A stretch of DNA of 19,006 bases from Anaerolineales bacterium (GTDB taxonomy: Bacteria > Chloroflexota > Anaerolineae > Anaerolineales > UBA6663): contig JAGOBN010000014.1 in NCBI GenBank assembly GCA_017999235.1, positions 1 through 19,006 on the forward strand. The letters run 5' to 3'. The notes under the pieces were generated by a model that worked only from the letters and a program-made list of their open reading frames with translations, ran no database searches and had not been told where the DNA came from. Below are positions 1 through 7,600 of this stretch, in pieces. Each line of letters opens with the position of its first letter. The first letter of the stretch is position 1. A program made the position numbers and the translations under genes.

Positions 1-539
1 CGCCCTTGAGGATAGGCATGTTTGGCCAGGATCGGACAGATCGCGTCATACCACAGCGCCGTCTCATCGAAGAACTTGTCGGCCGCGTAGCTCAGCGCCG
101 GGATCGGGCGCGGGACCTGGGTGAGAACCGCCTTGGTCCCCTGGGCGTTGAGGGCCTGGAGTTCGGGGTCTTCCAAGATGCGGCGCGGGTAGCCGAACCA
201 GGTCAACTCCGAGTTGATTTGTGGCCCGGGGCGCACCACGATGTCCATCCCCTTCTGTTCGATCAAGGTCAGGAAGGCGTCGATATCCGTGCGCGGGTCG
301 ATCTGGCCGAAATCAAACCGGCCCCGCTCGATCTCGTGAGCTTCCCACGGGATATAGATTGAGATCGTGGTGAAGCCCATGGCCTTCACCTTGTCGAGGA
401 TGTCGCCCCACTGGTCGCGTTCCAGCCGCCAGTAGTGCACGGCGCCGCCGTACACTTCCGCCGTCCGGTCGCCCACGCGGAACTGGTGGTTGTCCGCTAC
501 GATCGCCCGGGGGGGATGAGCCTGTGTCTGAGCAGTCAT
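1..539 (-). CDS. GH35 beta-galactosidase, N-terminal part (cut by window edge)
   Basis: The first 179 codons are visible; the reading frame is still open at base 1, so the C-terminal part lies outside. The protein starts MTAQTQAHPP and then carries a typical glycoside hydrolase family 35 N-terminus: GGAVHYWRLERDQW, then ISIYIPWEAHE followed by GRFDF, and VVRPGPQINSELTWFGYPRR, which match the first strands and helices of the GH35 TIM barrel. The catalytic acid/base and nucleophile glutamates of the family lie further on and cannot be checked. There is no signal peptide at this start, so the enzyme is probably cytoplasmic and acts on imported galactosides. The ATG at 539-537 is preceded by an AGGGAG ribosome site about 8 bases upstream. 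A MalT-like regulator gene lies 250 bases upstream on the same strand and could control it (inference). Confidence 0.85.
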   Translation of the reverse strand, partial: MTAQTQAHPPRAIVADNHQFRVGDRTAEVYGGAVHYWRLERDQWGDILDKVKAMGFTTISIYIPWEAHEIERGRFDFGQIDPRTDIDAFLTLIEQKGMDIVVRPGPQINSELTWFGYPRRILEDPELQALNAQGTKAVLTQVPRPIPALSYAADKFFDETALWYDAICPILAKHAYPQG

Positions 540-731
540 AGGAGTTCTCCCTAGGAATAGGTGGATTACCGCTGAATAGGCGGCCGGACAGAGCGCCGAC
601 GAGGCCGCCCCGCCCACGCCGGCGCGTCCCTTCCGCTTCTGGCCCGCAGGACGACGGTCCGGCGGAGCGCTCATTGGTTTAGAGCAAACGCTCGATCTGG
701 GGAGATACTAGGAGAAGTGAGCCAGCGTCAC

Positions 732-760
732 AATATACGAAAGTTGTAATGCAGGTTGTA
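732..760 (-). promoter_or_regulatory. Possible promoter/operator upstream of the beta-galactosidase gene
   Basis: An AT-rich patch sits in the otherwise GC-rich 250-base gap between the regulator gene and the galactosidase gene. On the minus strand TACAAC occurs twice, 12 bases apart (755-760 and 743-748), followed by TATATT (737-732). TATATT could be a -10 element 17 bases after the first TACAAC, but that hexamer is a poor -35 match. The direct repeat could be an activator site. No experimental or family-specific site match is claimed. Confidence 0.3.
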
Positions 761-791
761 TCTTGGGACAGATGGGGTATGCCTGGCCCGG

Positions 792-3509
792 TCAGGTCAG
801 CCAGCCGAGTTCACGGGCGCGCATGACGGCTTCCGTGCGGTTGACCGCGTGGAGCTTGCCCAGGAGGTTGCTGCCGTGCTTCTTGACCGTCGGAATGCTG
901 ATCACCAGCCGGCTGGCGATGGCTTGGTTGGAAAGGCCAGCCGCCATCAGCCGCAGCACCTCCAATTCCCGCTCGCTGAGGGGCTCCACCAGCGGCTGGC
1001 GGATGGGCGGAGCGGGCGGCGCTACTTGGGTAAGAGCGGCTTCCAGCCGAAACGGGGCGAGCAGCCGGTTGAGATACTCATTCCGGCGGCTTTCCACGCT
1101 CGGCTGGCCAGCGTGCTGAGCTAGAAGTGTCCCGAGCGGCTCCCCGCCATCCAGAAACAATCGGATGAAACCGGTCGGTTCGGCCAGGGTCAGGGCCGCG
1201 TCGAGGGCGGCGTTCGCGAGCTCTGCCTCCTTCGTCGCTGCCAGCGCCAATGCATCGAGCAAATACAATTCGATCAAGGTCTCGATATGGCCCAGTGGTT
1301 TAGCCGCCGCCCGTTGCCGGACGATCCATTGCCGGGCCATCTCCGGCTGGCCCTGGGCTAATAACACCCGCACGAAGACTGCAAAAGCCGCTTTGTCGGT
1401 AAACATCAGGGCTTCCGGCCGCGGCTGGAAACTGAGTGCCCAACGAGTGGCGGCCGCCCAATCACCGCCGCGCAAGTCCACCAAAGCTTGCAACGCGTCG
1501 GCCCAGCGCATGAAATGCGGGATTTGGGCGGCCCGCGTCGCCAGACCTAATTCGGCGGCCGCCGCCCGGGCCGATTCCACATTCCCCTGCGCCAGCCGCA
1601 GCCGGACCAGGCCGGCCAGGCCGTGGATGATAGCATTCCGCAGGCCGGCGCGCTGGGCTAACGACAGCCCCTCGGTCAGCCAGGTTTCACAGGTCGAGAG
1701 CTCGTTGCGAGCATACGCCACGGTCCCCAACCCGACCAATGCCCAGCCCGCGATCGGCAAGCGGTGGGTCCCAAACGTGGCCCGGCTGAGCGCCTGCCGA
1801 AATGCGGTCTCGGCGCCGATGAGGTCGCCGCGCTCTAGAAAAAGCCGGCTGTGCATACAGCGCGCGGTCAATTCCAAATAGCGGTCGCCGCCGGTTTCGC
1901 ACAGAGCCATCGTTTCCCGATAATACGCGTCCGCCATGTCCAACTCACCGCTCATGTGGTGGATCAACGCGATTCCCTGCAGCGCCATGCCTCGGCTGAC
2001 GGTTTCCGAATGGGGCAAGAGGGCCAGCGCTTGCTCGGCCCACCCAAGCGCCTCGTCAAGCCGCTCCGCCACCCGGGCGACATGCGCCTGGAGCGCGGCG
2101 ATCCGCCCGCGCAGGAGAGTCTGCTCCTGTTCGGGCAAGCCATTGCGGGCTAGGGCGGTCGTGACGGCTTCCACGAGCAGCGGCACGACCTCGTAAGAGC
2201 CGGTCAGCGCCACAATTTGCGCCAGCATCAGCGCCTGCCGCGGGTATCCAATCAGGACTTCTTCGGGCAAGGCCATCAGCCAAGCGCGCAGTGTCATCAG
2301 TTCGTTGCGCACCCATAAAGTGTCGGCCACCTCGCTGACGAGCCGCACAGCGCGTTCGCCGTCGCCGGCCGCCAGGGCGTGCCGAATTGCCTCCCCCTGC
2401 ATGGCCATCTCATCGGCCGCATGCTGGGCATACCAGACACTCGCCCGATGGTGGAGTTCCGGGATGAGCGCCTGGTGCTCTTGCGCCAAACGTCCCCGCA
2501 AGGTTTCGACGAAGAGATGATGGTAGCGATACCAACGGCGCTCATCGTCCAGGGGGATCAAAAACAGATTTGCGCCTTCGACCTGGGCCAGCAGGGCCGC
2601 CGATTGCGTGCTGTCGGTGACGGCGTCACACAGCGGCGCGCACAGCCGATCCAGAATGGAGGTCTGCAACAGGAAGGTCCGCACCGCGGCTGGCTGGCGC
2701 TGCAGGACCTCCTCGACCAAATAATCCATGATGTAGCGGTGACTGCCGGTGAGGGAATGGACAAACCCGGCGCGGTCGGCGTGATCATGCATGGAGAGCG
2801 CGGCCAGATGTAAACCGGCAATCCAGCCCTCGGTGCGCGTCTCCAACACCGCGATAACGGCCGGCGCCAATTGCAGCCCCATCACGTCATTCAGAAAATG
2901 GGCGGCCTCTTCGGCCGTGAAACGCAGATCGACGGCGCGCAACTCAGCCAGCTGGCGGCGGGCGCGCAAGCGCGCCAACGGTAGCGCCGGGTCACTGCGC
3001 GAAGTCACGACGACGTGCACGAGCGGCGGGAGATGATCGATGAAAAAGGTCAGCGCCGCGGCGATGGCCGGCGCGCTAATTACGTGAAAGTCGTCCAGTA
3101 CCAACACCAGCGGCGCGCCGGCGTAGCGGGCCAACTGATTGAGGAGGGGGATCAGGACGGCGTCGTCGGAAGCCGCCGCCATGGCCTTGATAAACGGCAG
3201 GGCCTCCCGGCCGAGCGCGGGATCGATCGTCTGCAGGGCGGCCACGACCGATGTCCAAAAATGGGCGGGGTTATCGTCGGAAGCATCCAGGGTCAGCCAA
3301 GCCACCGCGGCGCGCTTCTCCGCGATCACGTGAGCCGCCCACAAGCTGACCAGGGTGGTCTTGCCAAAGCCGGCCGGTGTGATGATGGTCGTCAGCGGGT
3401 GCTGCAAAGCCACCCGCAGTTTCTCGATCAGGCGGGGACGCGCCACCAATGTCGGTGTTGGCGGTGGCAGGTAAATTTTCGTAGCAAGGATTTGCCACGC
3501 TGATTCCAT
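792..3509 (-). CDS. MalT-like ATP-dependent LuxR-family transcriptional regulator
   Basis: 905 residues, close to the 901 of E. coli MalT. An N-terminal STAND-type ATPase has a Walker A motif (TPAGFGKTT, around residue 44-52) and a Walker B motif (LVLVLDD, around 134-140). A long helical TPR-like middle follows. The C-terminal 60 residues are a LuxR helix-turn-helix (LSERELEVLRLMAAGLSNQ, then ASRLVISIPTVKKHGSNLL). Proteins of this family bind ATP and an inducer, oligomerise and activate sugar-use genes. The reading frame extends upstream to a TTG at 3575, but the first ATG (3509) gives MESAWQILATKIYLPPP, the usual start of these proteins, and the upstream part looks like promoter DNA. No strong ribosome site is seen. 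The GH35 gene downstream is the obvious candidate target (inference). Confidence 0.88.
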   Translation of the reverse strand: MESAWQILATKIYLPPPTPTLVARPRLIEKLRVALQHPLTTIITPAGFGKTTLVSLWAAHVIAEKRAAVAWLTLDASDDNPAHFWTSVVAALQTIDPALGREALPFIKAMAAASDDAVLIPLLNQLARYAGAPLVLVLDDFHVISAPAIAAALTFFIDHLPPLVHVVVTSRSDPALPLARLRARRQLAELRAVDLRFTAEEAAHFLNDVMGLQLAPAVIAVLETRTEGWIAGLHLAALSMHDHADRAGFVHSLTGSHRYIMDYLVEEVLQRQPAAVRTFLLQTSILDRLCAPLCDAVTDSTQSAALLAQVEGANLFLIPLDDERRWYRYHHLFVETLRGRLAQEHQALIPELHHRASVWYAQHAADEMAMQGEAIRHALAAGDGERAVRLVSEVADTLWVRNELMTLRAWLMALPEEVLIGYPRQALMLAQIVALTGSYEVVPLLVEAVTTALARNGLPEQEQTLLRGRIAALQAHVARVAERLDEALGWAEQALALLPHSETVSRGMALQGIALIHHMSGELDMADAYYRETMALCETGGDRYLELTARCMHSRLFLERGDLIGAETAFRQALSRATFGTHRLPIAGWALVGLGTVAYARNELSTCETWLTEGLSLAQRAGLRNAIIHGLAGLVRLRLAQGNVESARAAAAELGLATRAAQIPHFMRWADALQALVDLRGGDWAAATRWALSFQPRPEALMFTDKAAFAVFVRVLLAQGQPEMARQWIVRQRAAAKPLGHIETLIELYLLDALALAATKEAELANAALDAALTLAEPTGFIRLFLDGGEPLGTLLAQHAGQPSVESRRNEYLNRLLAPFRLEAALTQVAPPAPPIRQPLVEPLSERELEVLRLMAAGLSNQAIASRLVISIPTVKKHGSNLLGKLHAVNRTEAVMRARELGWLT

Positions 3510-3546
3510 AACAAGCTTTTGAGAGGGTGGTAGAAAGCGAAGATTT

Positions 3547-3575
3547 AGCGTACCACAGGAAAATAATAACGCCAA
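3547..3575 (-). promoter_or_regulatory. Possible promoter of the MalT-like regulator
   Basis: Minus-strand TTGGCG (3575-3570) and TACGCT (3552-3547) are separated by exactly 17 bases of AT-rich sequence, unlike the GC-rich surroundings. The expected transcript would start near 3540, about 30 bases before the ATG at 3509. The -10 match is weak (3 of 6), so this is only a candidate. Confidence 0.33.
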
Positions 3576-3871
3576 TCACAACTACCAGCCCAAGAGACGC
3601 TGACGGGATGCAGTCGGCACGCGCCGCCAGACTCTCGGCCACTTACAAGACCAGCAAGCTGGGTTTCTCGGCCTGGATGCCTTGCCCAATAGTGAGCGTG
3701 GGCAGACGCACTTGACGTTGGGGTACGTAGAGCACTGAGCGGCGCGGGCGACTGAGCCATGCCGGCTTTCGCTCGCCCAACGTAGCGGATTCGAGGTGTT
3801 CGCCATAAGCATTTCACCGAGAATATGGCGAGTTGGGCGGCCGGCGTCTGGCGCCAGCCCTATGTTCCCGA

Positions 3872-3896
3872 TCGAGGTGGTTTCGAGGCAGTCCGC
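3872..3896 (+). repeat. Dispersed short repeat, copy 1 (GGTTTCGAGGCAGTC core)
   Basis: The 15-base core GGTTTCGAGGCAGTC at 3879-3893 is identical to 18615-18629, and the match extends imperfectly on the left through CGAGG. The copy lies near the left edge of the decayed diguanylate cyclase. A third, more diverged copy (18706-18736) is near the right end of the window. Confidence 0.5.
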
Positions 3897-3934
3897 GAGG
3901 TAGCGGCCGGCGATAAGGCCCCAGACGCAGGGTC

Positions 3935-4680
3935 GGCGCCTCCTGCCCGGCCTTTCAACGGGCCGCCGTCTGGCCGCCCGACACATCGGCCGCCGCCATC
4001 CTACCGTGCCGCTGCGCGCTGGCTGGCGCAACGCTCTGCGTGCCGCTGGTGGCGCGTGGGCAGGCGCTCGGTCTGGTGCGGCTGCCCGCCGCCGACGCGC
4101 CCCGGCTGCCAGCCCTGACGGTGGGGGAAACTCTGGGCCTAGCCCTGGCCAACCTGCAGCTGCGGGTCTCGCTGCGCGAGCGCTCTATCCGGGACGCCCT
4201 GACCGGGCTGTTCAACCGCGGCTACCGGGAAGAGACCCTGGCGCAAACTGGAATGGGCCGCGCGCCTGGGCCAGCCGCTGAGCGCCCTGCTCTTCGACTG
4301 TGATCACTTCAAGCGCTTCAACGACACCTATGGCCACCTGGCCGGCGACGACGTGCTGCGCGCCCTGGCCAGCCAGCCTGGCGCAAAGCCAGGTGCGCGG
4401 CTCAGACATCGTCTGCCGCTACGGGGCGAGGAGTTCTTGGTGAGCCTGCCCGACACGCCGCTGCCGCAGGCGGCGCGCCAGGCGGTGGCGCTCTGGCGGG
4501 CCGCCCAGCGCCTAACGGTCACCGGCGCCGGCCGCCCCCTCCCTCCGGTGACGATTTCTGTGGGCGTGACGGCCTATCCGGCCCAGGCCCGGACCGCCGC
4601 CGAATTGCTGGCCGCGGCCGACGCGGCCTTGTATCGGGCCAACCAGGCCGGGCGCGATCGGGTGCGGGTGGCTGGGCTGC
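3935..4680 (+). pseudogene. Decayed GAF-GGDEF diguanylate cyclase (at least three frame breaks)
   Basis: Fragments in successive frames form one GAF-GGDEF protein. Frame 2 (about 3977-4240) gives a GAF end, GATLCVPLVARGQALGLVRL, and the start of the cyclase domain, RDALTGLFNRGYREETLA. Near 4241-4246 the match jumps to frame 3 (EWAARLGQPLSALLFDCDHF, then KRFNDTYGHLAGDDVLRALA). Near 4373 it jumps to frame 1 (AQSQVRGSDIVCRYG). At 4423-4427 a run of Gs is one base short, and frame 3 resumes with EEFLVSLPD through AADAALYRANQAGRDRV. The restored active-site loop would read GGEEF. Such enzymes make cyclic-di-GMP from two GTP. No start codon or N-terminal sensor is recognisable, and the last frame runs without a stop into DNA antisense to the HD-GYP gene. 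Several independent breaks argue against sequencing error, although read data could still show otherwise. Confidence 0.8.
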
Positions 4681-4681
4681 G

Positions 4682-7600
4682 CTACTCTGTGGCCGGCCCG
4701 ACGAAGCGGGTGGTAAAGATCGCGACCGCTTGCGGGTCAAAATGCAGGCCCGCCTGGGCCTGGATGTACGCCAGCGCCCGTTCTGGGGGCCAGGCCGGCC
4801 GGTAGGACCGGTCCGAGGTCAGGGCATCCCAGACATCCACCACCGCGAACAGGCGCGCCGCCAGCGGAATCTGCTCACCGCGCAGCCCGCGCGGATAGCC
4901 GGTGCCATCCCATTTCTCGTGATGGCAGTACGGGATGTCCAGTGCCGGCCGCAAAAACGCGATGGGGGACAGCATCTCGAATGCCAGGGTCGGGTGAGTC
5001 CGCATGACCGCCCACTCCTCATCGGTCAAGGGGCCGGCCTTGCGCAGGATGGCATCCGGCACGCCCATCTTGCCGATGTCGTGCAGCAGCGCCCCGCGCC
5101 GCACGTGCGTGAGCTCGGCCGGGCTGATGCCCATGCCGCCGGCCAGGGCCAGGGTCAATTCCGTCACCCGCCGGGAATGGCCCTCGGTCTCCTGATCGCG
5201 CAGGTCCAGCGCCCGGGACCACCCCTCGATGGTGGCCGCATAGGCCCGGGTCAACTCAGTGTTCGAGCGCTGCAATTCCTCAAAGAGCCCGACATTCTCC
5301 ACGGTCAGGGCGGCCTGGCCGGCCAGGGTCGCCAGGAAATTGAGCCACTCGTCGTCCGGGTGCAGTGGAGCGCGGTGGAAGACCTCCAGCACGCCATTGA
5401 CCCGGCCGCGGAAGACCAGCGGCTCCGCGCAGTAGCCCAGGAAGCCGTCGGCCGCCAGCGGCTCCGCCCGCAGCCAGGGTTCGGCGGAATGCGCGAGATC
5501 CGGGATTAGTACCCGTTGTTGGATTTGGGCGGCGCGTCCGGCCAGCCCGCGGCCCAGCGGCAGGCACGCGTGCTCGATGCCCGGCGACCGAAAGCCGTGG
5601 CTGGCGGCGGGCCTCAACTGTTGCGTGTGCGGGTCATACAGCAGCACGGCAGCCGCGTCCACCCCCAGCTGGGTCACGGTCTGGGTCAACAGGACGTTTA
5701 GCACCGGGCGCAGTTCCAGGCTGGAGGCCAATGCGACGTCAATCTGGCGCAGGGCCTGCACCTGGCGCAGGCGGCGTTCCGTCTCCGCAAACAGGTGCGC
5801 GTTCTGGATGGCGACGGCCGTCTGGTTGGCAAAGAGCAGCAACAGACGCTCATCCTGCGCCGTGAACGCCTTGGGCTGGCGGCTCAAGACCCCCAGCACG
5901 CCGCGCAGCCGGCCCTGGTGTTGCACGGGCACCCACAGGCCGGAGCGGAGCTCCGGATCCACCACCACATAGCGCGGATCGGCCAGCAGGTCCGGGACGC
6001 TGACCGGCAGGCGGGTGTGAGCGACCGCCCCGGCCAGGCCGCGCTCACTGACGAAGTGCGGAGCGTGGTCGTTCAGGCTGGCGCCGGCCGCCGGCTGATA
6101 GCCCACGCTCAGGTCGAGCATCAGCGTCTCAGTCTGGGGATCCGCCCGATAGAACTCGACCACCTCGGCCCGCAGCGCCTGGCCGGCGACCTTGGCCAGA
6201 TACTCCAGCTGGCTGTGCGGCTCCAGCGTGCCGTTCAGCGCCAGCCCGGCGTCATACAGGAAGGCCAACTGATCAGCCCGCCGGCGGGCCTCCTCAAACA
6301 CTTGCGCGTTGTGGATGGCGCCGGCGGCGTGACTGGCCAGCAGGGTGACCAGCTCGGCCTCCGCCTGGCTGAACGGCCGGCCGGCCGGCCCCAGGTTCGC
6401 CAGCACCAGCGCGCCAATGAGTGTGCCGCCGGACAACAGCGGGACATTCAGCATCGAACTGAAAGGGACGGCATCAAACTGAGGCAGCCGGCCCTCCCAG
6501 ATACGGTAATCCGCCACCCGCACGGGCTGCCAGGTCTGGGCGGCCTGGCCGGCCGCGCCCTCAGCCAATGGAAGCCGCATGCCCCGGCCAACCGGCAACC
6601 CGCGCACCGCCGCAACGCGCAGCCCATCATCCACCGGGTCATTCAAAGCCACAAACGCACCGGCCGCTGGAGCCAGATCCAGCACATGGGCCATCAAGGC
6701 TTCCAGCAACCAGTCTAGGTCCGGCTGGACGGCCAGCTCACGGGCCGTGGCATACAGGGCCGCGAACTCATCCGCCCGGCGCCGGGTTTGCTCGTGCAGG
6801 GCGGCGCGGTGCAGGGCGCTGGCGGCGATATCGCTGACAGCGGTCAGCAGACGCAGATCATGCTGGTCCAGCGGGCGGCGGCTGCCGATCCACAGCAAGC
6901 CCATGACCTGGCTCCCTACAGTCAGCGGCGCGCCCGCCACCGCGCGGCAGTCGGCGAGCATGTCGGGCAGGAACAGGCGCGGATCATCCTGGACGGCGTT
7001 GTTGAGATAGGGCCAGCCGTTTTCCAGCACCGGGCCGGTCAGCCCGGCCCCAACCGGGAGGCGCTGGCCGGTCAGGGCCGCCAGGGCGCCACGGCCCAGT
7101 TCAATGATCACGGCCTCGCCGTCTGCGTCGAACGCCGCGAGCGCCGCGCCCGCCACCGCCAGCAACGCGATCAACTGATCCAAAATAACCGGCGCCATCT
7201 CGGCGCGGCTCTCCGCCGCCCGCAGGGCCGCGCTCACGGCGGCCACGATCTCCAACTCGCGTTCGTGCTGCTTGCGGGTGGTGATGTCCTGCTTGATCGC
7301 GACGAAGTGCGTAATGGCAGCCTGCCCATCCCGCACCGGCGTGATAATCTGCTCTTCGGTATACAGGCCGCCGTCCTTGCGGCGGTTGACCAGTTCGCCC
7401 CGCCAGACCCGGCCCGCCAGGATGGTGTCCCACAGCGCCTGGTAGAAAGCCTGATCGTGCCGCCCGGATCGCACCAGCGCGCGCGGGTTGCGGCCCACGC
7501 ACTCGGCCGCCGTGTAGCCGGTCAGCGCGGTGAAAGCGGGGTTCACCCATTCAATCGTGCCGGCGTGATCCGTGATCACAATGCCGTTGGCAGCCGCTTC

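Larger units (their letters stand above)
3510..3934. other. Intergenic region without a recognisable gene
   Basis: Between the regulator start and the first recognisable GAF residues of the decayed cyclase no reading frame gives a protein I recognise. The right part (3872-3896) carries a copy of a short repeat that recurs near 18601 and 18706. The missing N-terminus of the cyclase may once have occupied the right end of this stretch. Confidence 0.5.
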
